Below are positions 21,992-43,781 of a DNA stretch of 64,000 bases, piece after piece; positions within the stretch are counted from its first letter, which is position 1, and every line of letters begins with the position of its first letter. The notes under the pieces were generated by a model. It was not told the origin of the DNA, searched no databases, and saw nothing but the letters and a program-made list of their open reading frames with translations. A program made the position numbers and the translations under genes. The DNA is from Syngnathus acus. Lineage: Eukaryota; Chordata; Actinopteri; Syngnathiformes; Syngnathidae. The stretch spans positions 5,520,001 through 5,584,000 of the forward strand of contig NC_051107.1 of the NCBI RefSeq assembly GCF_901709675.1. The letters are read 5' to 3'.

Positions 21992-22633
21992 TTAAGGCCT
22001 GTTCTGCCAACCCAGAAGCAAAAGAGCCGCCGTCAGAAGCGCGCCGCCGGTGAGATCGCTGCAGCTTTCCGGTTGGAATGTGGACAACTGGGGGCAGAAA
22101 AAGTCACTTTTAGTTGACGCAATGCAACATTGAAGTCGGATTTGTCATTACCCAGAATGCTCCACTTTTAATCCGCAAGCCCCACAATGGTCGCCTCACT
22201 TCACTACGGAACAACAACAACAACGCTTTAGTTTGTCGACACAATTCGGGACGTGGATGAGCGGTGACTTTACCGGACCCGCGGGTTCTGGGTTCGATTC
22301 CGCTCCAGCTGGTCCCCGATGGCGGCCAGCTGGCGACCCACCGACCGCATGGACAGGCTCGCGCTCCTGCGTTAAAATAGAAATTAAGTTCAACCTCGAT
22401 CGGCCTTCGCATACACACTGCAGGCGCAAAAATATTGGGACACTTCCAGGAACTGGGTTAAAAAGAATTGATTCATTTTTTTGCCCCTAAAGTTGGATGT
22501 ACTCAAGAGCCGTAAACCTGAAAGTGCCGTCCAACAGGGGGCCCGTGATGTCATCACCAGGTCCTGCCTGGGGGATCGACGAGCCGACGACGGCATTGGC
22601 GGCGCGTCTCGGCCCTCGTGTTTGCTCCACCAT
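21992..22633 (-). CDS. bik: BH3-only apoptosis inducer BIK
   Basis: Pro-apoptotic BH3-only protein anchored by a C-terminal membrane tail, typically in the ER. Four minus-strand coding exons: 22518-22633 (or 22503-22633 with another donor), 22274-22366, 22152-22203, 21992-22087, giving 119 or 124 aa. The second exon carries the BH3 helix SVGRQLAAIGDQLE with the conserved Leu and Gly-Asp. The third reads REVRRPLWGLRIKSGAFW. The last encodes the hydrophobic tail LTGGALLTAALLLLGWQN and stop. An acceptor (tctctgcag) precedes the start Met, so a non-coding first exon lies upstream. Identity rests on the BH3 motif, the tail anchor and position between mcat and ttll1, exactly where BIK lies in human. 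The rest of the sequence is weakly conserved. Confidence 0.85.
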
Positions 22634-27591
<4,958 letters not shown>

Positions 27592-27735
27592 TGCACTTTT
27601 TAACAATAATGCTCAACATGGATTCAAAAGAAATACTTTTGTATGTTATTACATTGTATTGTGCCTCGTTTTGCCTACAACTGCTCTTGTAGAATGTCAT
27701 TTTATTTGCCCACTAGCAATGCATATGGTTTATAA

Positions 27736-27741
27736 AATAAA
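27736..27741 (+). terminator. Likely ttll1 polyadenylation signal
   Basis: AATAAA about 145 bases after the ttll1 stop codon, in AT-rich sequence. Confidence 0.55.
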
Positions 27742-28743
27742 AATATTTGCTGAATTGCTCAATAGCAATGTCGTCATAATAATGTGTTCATGTTTAACAA
27801 GTATTTGTATATATTATATTAACCTGTAAACTTTTCAGAAATGCTACTTTATCGATGGAAACTTTGAGGGATCGCAGCTGGTCCAGCGGATGCGGCGTCA
27901 CGATCGAAGCGCTTGCGTTTTTCAGAGTAAAGTTAGAGGTTGGGCAAGTACCACACTCATAAAACGCATCAAGCGCTGAGGATTGTTTTATTTTGAAATT
28001 GACATCACAACCGGATGTGTTATAAGACATTTTGGGGCAATCGACGGTGGTGTCATACAGTCGCTCGCTGGTGGGACCGCTTCTCCCGGAAAAAAGGGAC
28101 AAACTCCTAAAACCAGCCCGACTAAGGAAATCAACCAGCAACTCGGACATAAAGTCATCGATCCGAGCGAACTTGTAAGAGGTAAGAGCACAACAGCACG
28201 TTGATTTTGTTCATTTGAACTTTCTTTTTCTTTTTTTCTTAACGGCGATGGCTAATTTGCTAGCACCAAAGGGAGCGGGGCACGGCTAACTAGTCAAAGT
28301 TGCGTTTCAATACGAAGAATGTAAAAGTAAACTGCAACGTATAAAGTGAAAAAGTCTGTCATAAAAACTAAATTCGAACATCGGATGACATTATAAGTGT
28401 TAAGACTTGGACAGACGTGACGTTGATTTAACTTGGGCGTTAGAAAATGTCAATATCGGGCTTTAAAGTGTGCAATAAATGGTCAAATTATTAGTCACGG
28501 TTGAATCAAGGAGTGTAAAGTGTTAAAGGGCGGGGCAGCCTCACCTCCTGATCCACGTCCTGTCCCCCCCATTCGTTTGCCATTCCCTGGACAAAACATT
28601 AGGAACACCTGCAAAAACATCTTTGAGGTATGCAATTTAACTTTTTTTTGTACAATAATGTGATGTTACTTTATCATAGCACTGGTGAAAGACAATTTCC
28701 TTTTTCCTGCTAATGTGAAAACAACAACAAACCCCAAGAAAGG

Positions 28744-28771
28744 CAGCCAGCCAGCCAGCCAGCCAGCCAGC
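28744..28771 (+). repeat. (CAGC)7 microsatellite
   Basis: Seven perfect CAGC units in the presumed first intron of pacsin2. Confidence 0.9.
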
Positions 28772-29980
28772 GTGATGGTCCCCCTCCCCGCTGCCATGCA
28801 ATGCCGAGTGTCCCTTTATTCTGTTCCTCTATGAAGTTCTGGCAAGCGCAGTGGAAAATGCTTGAACCTGCCCAGAGCAAATGGCATTGTGTCGCAAAGG
28901 GGATTTGCCGCAGAGCGACACACAAACCTGAGGTCACAACCTTCCCGCTGTCATGGAAATGTGCACTTTTCGGTGTTTCTGGGATTTAGCAACGTCTCAG
29001 GACGGAGTAGCTTGGCCTTTTGTGCAACAAAAGAAGGAAGTGGAAACAGAGCTTCCTCTTAACTGTGATAATTTTTTTTTTATTTACTTATGTAACTTGC
29101 CTTTCTGGATATTTCACTTTTAACCCAGTTGGCTCCTCTTTCAGATCAACTTTCAATATTCACATCAGGCCTCAGATGACCACTTATCTCATTTCCCTCC
29201 AGCGACTTAAGTTTTTTTTTTTTAAAGTTAACGTCAAACACCAATGTGGGAACTCTCGTTTCCCAGGTGGATCTCGAAAGCACCAAAATTCCATCAGGCT
29301 TATGACAGCGGCTCCCGAGTGGCCATCATTGTTGTGTTTGATTACGTCACGGCTAAGCTCCGTAATCTACAAAGCACAACTCTGCCAATTTTCGGAGGAT
29401 AATTCAATTAAGCGCCACACTGATAGGATTTCCGATTTGGCAAATCGCAACCGTGACAATTGTGTAACCAAACCCCGACCTTCACCATGGAGTTTTCCCA
29501 CCGAGTTAGATTTTCCTCGCGAGGCACTGGACTTCAGACTTTTGCCGTGTCAACAACCGTGTGTACACTCGCGGGTCAAGTCACGTTTGGTTCCTCTTGG
29601 CCTTTGATTCGTTCGGATGTGGCCGCAAGAACAGAACGGGCTTCCACAATCACTCTTTGTGTACGTGTGTGTGAGTCTAGAGCTATGTAGTGTGTATGGA
29701 CGTTTTCATGGGGCCACAATAAGATCCACTGTGCAAGCTTGCCAGCGCACCACGGGTCACTGACCAGCATCACACACACTCCGAGCGTTTGCTCCCATTT
29801 GGCAAACATGTGTGTCCAATCCAAAGTTTGCTATTGCAAACCTGTTGGCCCAGGTTGTTATCAACGCTGGAATTAAGCGGAAAATTGGCGGACAAGTGTC
29901 TCGGATGTGAGCGGGGCAGCTGCAGCGAGGAGGAACCGGTGCATGTGAGGAATAATGAGAGCTTTTCAATTAATGGAGGG

Positions 29981-30010
29981 GAGGAGGAGGAGGAGGAGGA
30001 GGAGGAGGAG
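29981..30010 (+). repeat. (GAG)10 microsatellite
   Basis: Uninterrupted GAG/GGA triplets followed by a G run, about 135 bases before a pacsin2 5' UTR exon. Confidence 0.9.
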
Positions 30011-30170
30011 GGGGGATGAAAACAGAGACAAGTCTGTGGTGGTTTGAAGCAAGCGGAAGTGTTCCTGCGCACATTTTAAAAATATTGTAATACAACCTGA
30101 TTAACTCTCCCCCCTGTCCTGTCCCTTTTTGCAATCTTCTCCAGTCTACTTGTCACATCCGGCAGCAGCC

Positions 30171-34587
<4,417 letters not shown>

Positions 34588-35600
34588 TGACCACAAGTGA
34601 GTCAAGTCGATGGAGACAAAGGTGGCCTTCTCGCCAACATTTCCCGTGTTTTTGTGTGGCGTGGTAAGAGACGTGAGCCCACAAAAGGACCTTCCCAAGA
34701 TGGAGGATCACTTAAGTTTGGCATTAAGACACTTGTTGACGCTGTTACAAACTAAAAAAAAAAAAAAAAAAAGGCTCATCAATTAAAATGCAGTAAACAC
34801 TGGGCCTGATGGAAGGTTTCATTAAACGCAAGCCGCTATGGACTTCGACACGATTGGGTGGGTTGGTGGTGGGCTTAGTTCACGTGACTTGATCTCAGTC
34901 TTGTGGCGCCCTCGTGTGGTTCACGTCGGGGTTGAAGTCTTCTTTGGCACTGCACTTGAATGTAAACTCACTGATTGTATTTTGTTCATGAGCTGTCCGC
35001 CGACTATAAATGCTGTTGTTGTACATTCAACCACTGACCTAATTATATGCAATCCTCTCTACTTTTGATTCTAGATTGTATGTACATATATATATTTTTT
35101 TTGCCTTTTATTCGACACTGAATATCTTCCAGAAGGCTTGAAGCGCCACCTCAGTTTCAAGTATGGGAGTTTTTTTTTTTTTTATTATTATTCAATACGG
35201 CATACAACCGCGGCAAAATACGGTATTTTGTTACAGGCACATGTAAATGCCACAAATTAAGCTTTGGAATGGTAGGAAGTTGATAATTGTTAATTTATGA
35301 TACCCTTAAGTGCTCTTTGTTCTGTTCAAATGCTCTGACTGAGAATCAGTTTGTACAAAAATTGAATGTTTTATGTTATTCTCCTACTTTCCAACGTGAT
35401 AGTTTTTCCCTTTTTGCATGGGGCCAAATTCTTACAATTAATCGGCTAGTCTATGAATTGTTACTGATGTAATACTTTATTCCATTTTTTTTAAACGAAT
35501 CAGTTATGATGATGATAGCCTTGCCCTGGGAGACATTTTTCCATTTGCATTGTGTAGCCATGATTTAATGATTCAAAAATGAGAGCGAGAGAGAAACCAA

Positions 35601-35740
35601 CCCTGGTGCCTTTAAATCCAGAAATGAATTCCCCTGGTGCCTTTAAACCCAGAAATGAATTGCCAAGTTTTTGCCAAGTTTTCAGGACACATACGTTGTC
35701 ATTTGCACAGCTCATGACGTTGTCATTTGCACAGCTCATG
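35601..35740 (+). repeat. Cluster of three different tandem duplications
   Basis: Three adjacent duplications with unrelated units: about 31 bases (CCCTGGTGCCTTTAAA and following, starting 35601 and 35632), then 11 bases (TGCCAAGTTTT twice, from about 35661), then a perfect 24-base unit (35693-35716 and 35717-35740, beginning ACGTTGTCATTTGC). Confidence 0.85.
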
Positions 35741-35766
35741 TTTGTAAATGTTGTCCCACACAACAT

Positions 35767-35772
35767 AATAAA
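35767..35772 (+). terminator. Possible pacsin2 distal polyadenylation signal
   Basis: AATAAA about 1.2 kb after the pacsin2 stop. Nearer ATTAAA variants (about 34780 and 34822) could also be used. Confidence 0.35.
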
Positions 35773-35878
35773 TGAATTTATTGCAGTAACGTATTGACTA
35801 TGGTGTTTGTTGAATACACGCCAGAAAATGTAGCAACGAAGCCATTTAATTGTTTTCCTAGCGTGAATAGCCTCGCAA

Positions 35879-35937
35879 ACTACATTACCCACAATGAACT
35901 GCAACCACAACTTAGCCACGTGCTATTTTCAGCCAAT
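35879..35937 (+). promoter_or_regulatory. arfgap3 promoter motifs (ZNF143-like, E-box, CCAAT)
   Basis: ACTACATTACCCACAATGA at 35879-35897 resembles the ZNF143/STAF consensus ACTACAATTCCCAGAATGC. A CACGTG lies at 35917-35922 and a CCAAT box at 35933-35937. All lie within 160 bases of the arfgap3 start codon. Assignments are by motif only. Confidence 0.5.
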
Positions 35938-36034
35938 CACAGGCGAGCTAGAATGTTTTCCCTCCTGAAACGTACGTGTCACTTGGCTTATAATTAAACA
36001 TAAACGCGTTTCTATTAATTTTGCTCCCAGAATC

Positions 36035-39092
<3,058 letters not shown>

Positions 39093-40586
39093 AGAACATA
39101 TGAGGGGAAGTATAGACTCAAGTCCAAGGTGACGATTTTTGTATTTAGTGACATGTTGGACAAAACATTTACATCAACAATTGAAGCTTTCCAAAGACAT
39201 TTTTTTAGCTTTGAAAAAGGCCAAAGTTTGTGAATCATTTCCTCTTTCGGCATGTAAATACAGCCAGAGGCAATGTTATGAAGTTTAAAAAAAAAAAAGT
39301 GTCCTTTCTAATGCTCAAAGTGCTCTTAAGTATCTTGGGTGGCCTTGTCAATTCATCTCAAGCTCATTCGAATAGTTCTTTAGGAAGTAGCAACACATCA
39401 GTCTGAATATTTGTTTTTTTGAAGGGTCGGAGCCTCTTTTTGAAACGTGCAGCTTAGCGTGTCTTAGCATAAATGCTAATATCAGATGATGGTAGAAATG
39501 ACAAAAATATTATCAAGTGCACTTAGTGTGTGACTGGAACTTTTGCACTATAAAGCAGGATGTATTTCTTTCTTCTTATAATTAGACACGTTAAATATTT
39601 TAAGGGATTTGCCGAGCCCTTTTTGTCACTTGAATACGTTGAAGGCAAATTGTTAATTTGGGCATTGATGTAGGCAGATGGTGCCACTCTTGTTTTAGGT
39701 TAAATATTAGAGCTGGATATCTTATTTTCTTGAATCACTAGATGTGTTCAAGCTGGGAGTCGGAGCTATTAAATGTTTGTTTCCGCCATTCCACAATGGT
39801 CTTTGTCCAAAGTTAGAATTATTATGCTTTACTGTGGAGTGATCTAGTTACATTTTTGCCAATTTCCTTTTTGCATTTTGCCAAAATTGGCAGCTTTTGC
39901 TTGAATGTACTTTAAAGTTGTGTTAACTGAAGTAAATGTATCAATATTGAAATAGTTGACATGTACTGCTGTTTACCCAAGTTATATATATATATATAAA
40001 GGACTTTGTACAAGCTACTGGCAATCATATGCTTGACAATGTTTTTGGGAGCATTTAAAATAAACATGCTTGCATTTATGTATGATTATTTTATTATTAT
40101 TAAAAAGCTCATTGACTTAGTTTTGTGTCAGCGTGAGCGAACGCTGGCAACCGCTGACGTGGCTGTCTGAGGCGTTCATGGTTTTCCAGGAAAGTGGGAA
40201 TATTGACTTTTCCAAAACCTTCGAGCATATAAGTGACAATTCCTTCGCAAACAGCTCATTTAGTCACTGCTTTGATTCGGGTGGGGTGTTAGCAGTAGCT
40301 TCGGTGTAGTTATTTGCAGCGACTTTGGAAGTTTTATTTTTCCCGAGTCGCCACTTTCGTGTGGGCTTTGAAATTTACGAGGTTCATGAAAGCAGCATTA
40401 TTCAAGCACAACCGGGTCAAAAGAAATGAGGAGTCGACGTGCAAAGAGTGGTTTCTAATCCCATTTTTACTTTTATCTGTATATTGTGAACGTTTTGGGG
40501 ACTTAAGTGTTTCATCTTCAAGAAAATTGGTGAGTTTATTTCCCTCCCCGTTCCTGCTGATTCGGGCCAGTTTAAAGTACGTCAAA
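39093..40586. other. arfgap3 3' UTR and ikbip 5' region
   Basis: Long AT-rich arfgap3 3' UTR ending near AATAAA at 40059-40064, with a short (TA)n at about 39985. From 40140 the sequence is probably the ikbip promoter and 5' UTR. An in-frame extension upstream of the chosen ikbip Met (back to about 40314) is open but not protein-like. Confidence 0.5.
40059..40064 (+). terminator. Likely arfgap3 polyadenylation signal
   Basis: AATAAA about 970 bases after the arfgap3 stop, followed by a T-rich stretch. Confidence 0.55.
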
Positions 40587-43419
40587 ATGCATGGCGAGGT
40601 GAAGCAAAGAAAGAAAAAGCAAAGTAATGAAGTAGTCACTCCCGATTCTGCAAACAAACAAGACCAAGACACAAAAGCAAAGCGTGAACATGTCAGCACG
40701 CCTTCCAAATCCTCGAGTTTGGATCTTAAATGCATCATGTGCGTACTTTCGCTTGCAGTCTGCGCTGCACTCAGCTGGTAAGTTCAAACCACACGTGCAT
40801 TTTTAAGTTCAAATAATATTTTGTCTCATCTTAATAAATGTTTTTTTTTTTTTTGTAGGATGGTGCTGCAGCAGAATGCCAGGTTCTCTCAAATGGAGGA
40901 CAAATTTGCACGTTTGTATGGAAAGACGTCAAGTTTGTCTCAAATGGAGGAACAAGTCGAGATGGTTTCCAAAAAAGTAAGTTTTCGTCTAAAATGTGCA
41001 ACGTCAACACTTTAGAGCTCATTTATAAACTAAAGTGTTATAAATGCATTGGGGTATGAATCACAGAACCTCTCCAGCTGTAAGAGGAGAGCTTTTGCAT
41101 CTCATGAGGGTTCCAAATTAACCCATGGTGACGTTTGTGGAATCACATTTCCTCATATTACACGTAAACTGTCCACCCACCAAACAACAGACGACAGTGT
41201 GTCAAGCTCCACCCTCTCGGGTACCCTACCTCAGGCGACTGCCATTTTGGTACCCTCCCATCCAACAAATCTGTGGATTCCTGGCTTGAGCGCTCCCTGA
41301 GAAACGGCCCTCCTGTTTTGTGTTGCGGCTGCAGCTCGCCGCCTCCGAGGAAGACCTCCAGGCGGCGCTCTCCACCGTATCCTCGGAGAGCGGGCTTCGA
41401 CGGGATGTTTCTGAGCTGCGCGTTGCCGTGGCGACGCTGCAGGCGGAGGACAGCTTGGCGTCGGGCGACCTGCAAGCCATCAACGCCCGCTTCCTCAACG
41501 TGACGGAGACGTGGCAGGACCGGCTCGCCGCCGCCGCCTCCGAGCTGGCTTCCCTCAAGGCTGAGTCCCGGGAAGCCCACGCCAGCGCCGCCGAGCGGGT
41601 GAACGAGGCCGAGCGGAGGGCCCGGTCGCTGGCCAAGAAGCTTGAGGAGCTGGAGGACAGCACCAGGAGGAACGCCCGAGCCATGGAGCGTGCCGAGGAG
41701 GACGACGCCAAGCGTGCGCAGGCCCAGCTGGACTGGAACACCCAGCAGATCCACAAAATGGATGAGAACATCAAGAGGCTGGCCCGCAAGGAGGCGGAGC
41801 TTAGCGCCCAACTTCAGGAGCACCTGCCGCGGGCTAAAGAGTGCGAGGAGCATCTCCCCCACGTGGAGGAGGCGCTGCGCTCCATAGTGAAACTGGGGGC
41901 CGACCTGAGCGGCGCCGAGAAGCGCATGGAGGAGTTAACGCTGCAGGTGTTTTCGGCCGAGGACAACATGCTGAAGACGCTCAACCGGATCCTCGCCATG
42001 CGCCAGGAAATTGACGCCCTACAAGCTCGCGGCACCATCCTCAAGATGAAGAGTGAGCTGGAGGTGGTGCGGGAGGCTGTGCACGAACTCACCATGGTAC
42101 TCAGGGCGGGGCAGACTAATGAGGAAGAAGAGGAGCCGGATGAAGAGTGGGAGGAGCCAACCGAAGCCCCTCAAGATGACATCACACAATAATGACACTG
42201 CAGAGAGGACAGGAAGGGCCTCTGCTTTCACATTGCTGGAATTATTTTCTTAGTTCAGTGTCAAAATAGGTCAAGCTTCGGTTTTTTTGTTACTTTGTGT
42301 AACTATTTTTCTGTGTTAAATTATCCCCCCGTGCATCCTCATTAGTGTGGTAGCAGAGCTGGACTGCTGCTCATTTGTAGACCCACATGATTGACATTTT
42401 ACCAATAAATTGTCAAATAAACAAATTGGATTTTTTTTAATTTACCGAAATACAGTACAGTGAAAACTTTAATTAGTCTGTATGCAGTAGTTTGGGAAAT
42501 AACTGGATTACAGGTATAATAGCGCTCTCTTGTGGCCATGTTGGGGAAACACATCAGCAAGAACGTTAAAATCACATTTCAATAATTCTCAACAGAATCT
42601 CGTTCTGTCTTGCAGTGCGAGAGCGTGCACCTGATGCTGGACGACGTAGGGGGTCGCCGGAAGGTTGCGCGGGCCCAGCTGGAGAGCCTGGAGCAAGACG
42701 TGGGCCAGCTGAAGGAGTGGGCGTCCGGGCTGAGCGACGAGCGTTCGGCGCTGCGGTCCAGCGTGGACGCGCTCAGCGGCGCCGTGGACCAAATTGAAGC
42801 GCGCACCTCCGCCATCACAGTGGACTTTTCCAACAAGGTGCGTTTGATTCATCAGCCTCTACTTCTTGACACCTGATGGAAATACCCACGCCAATAGGTG
42901 GCGTCGGTGAGGACGGACGTTCGGCGTATGGACGGCCTGCGCTCGGAGCTGGACTCCCTCCTGACGCAGGTGTCGGAGCTGGAGGAGCAGGCATCGCGGT
43001 CCGAGCGCTCCATGGTGGGACGCATCAGCGACGTGCTGGCCGGCAGCATCGAACGAGTCTCCAACCTACGCGCGGCGTCCGAACGCAACGCGCAGGCCTT
43101 GGAGCAGCTGCGCCGACGCCTCCCCGAGCTGGACGCCGCCGACCGCAGCGTGTCGGAGCAGCTGCGGGAGCTGGAGGGCGGCCGGGCTCGCCTCATCCGC
43201 ACGGTGAGCTTCGCGGCGGACCTCAAACCCAAAGTGGGCGCCGTCAAGAGAGACTTCGGGGGCTTGGAGCCCCGGCTGGCCGACCTCACCTTCCGCGTGG
43301 GGAACCTGGCCGAGGAGCTCGGCAAGAGGGACGAGGAGATCGCCCAGCTCAGACGCACGTTAGACGGACTCACGTCGGCCCAAGAGCAGGACATAAGTGT
43401 CACTACTGAACAGGTCTAA
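40587..43419 (+). CDS. ikbip: IKBKB-interacting protein (IKBIP) with two alternative 3' ends
   Basis: ER membrane protein first described as an IKK-beta interactor with pro-apoptotic links. Shared exons 40587-40777 and 40859-40976 encode a basic Lys-rich N-terminus, a membrane helix (about 49-66) and the start of a coiled coil, ending in phase 0. Two endings follow. (a) A large terminal exon, 41335-42192, gives 388 aa with a long coiled coil, an NVT glycosylation sequon and an acidic tail. (b) Exons 42616-42837 and 42898-43419 give 350 aa, ending with the IKBIP-type block SFAADLKPKVGAVKRDFGGL. Human IKBIP also has alternative 3' exons and a 350-aa isoform. The start Met is chosen for the family-like basic N-terminus. 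Confidence 0.9.
42404..42421 (+). terminator. Polyadenylation signals for the short ikbip form
   Basis: Two AATAAA hexamers (42404-42409 and 42416-42421) lie about 215 bases after the stop of the terminal exon 41335-42192. This supports that exon as a true alternative 3' end. Confidence 0.6.
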
Positions 43420-43538
43420 GTTTTATCAGAATTAGATTTTTTTTTTCTTATTTAATTCATAATTCAACTTTCTGGAGCTAGAAGGTTGTCGTGTGTAGTA
43501 TACATGAAAACGTGACATTGAGGTCAAGAAGAGTGTTT

Positions 43539-43554
43539 TTTATTGGAAAATAAA
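43539..43554. terminator. Back-to-back poly(A) signals of ikbip and ckap4
   Basis: TTTATT at 43539-43544 is AATAAA on the minus strand (ckap4). AATAAA at 43549-43554 is on the plus strand (long ikbip form). They are four bases apart, so the two convergent 3' UTRs probably overlap. Confidence 0.5.
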
Positions 43555-43781
43555 AAAGGAGTAAACAACAAATTCTTGACAAGAGCTTATTGCTTTTGAT
43601 TTCAAAACAATCTTTGGGGAAGGCAGGAAGCTGTAAAATACAAAATAAAAACCCTAACAGTGCAGATTGAGTGTTGATTCACAGCTCAGCAGTCCATCCA
43701 GCTCCCTCCTCATTTCTTGTCCTACCTGTGCAACTTCAAGTTACTAACAAAGAAAAGAGTGTTTTGTGATTTGTGACGATG

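Larger units (their letters stand above)
27592..30170. other. ttll1 3' UTR, intergenic region and pacsin2 5' UTR exons
   Basis: The ttll1 3' UTR probably ends near AATAAA at 27736-27741. A likely pacsin2 non-coding first exon ends at a strong donor (GAG then gtaaga) near 28181. The second 5' UTR exon begins at 30145 after tcttctccag. Between them lie a (CAGC)7 run and a (GGA)10 run. No other gene was recognised. Confidence 0.5.
34588..36034. other. pacsin2 3' UTR and arfgap3 promoter
   Basis: Contains the pacsin2 3' UTR with several A/T runs, a cluster of short tandem duplications (35601-35740) and an AATAAA at 35767-35772. The last 170 bases hold promoter motifs for arfgap3. No other gene seen. 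Confidence 0.55.

Noticed and set aside
41158-41862. 234-codon minus-strand frame opposite the large ikbip exon
   Set aside because: Antisense shadow of a coiled-coil coding exon.
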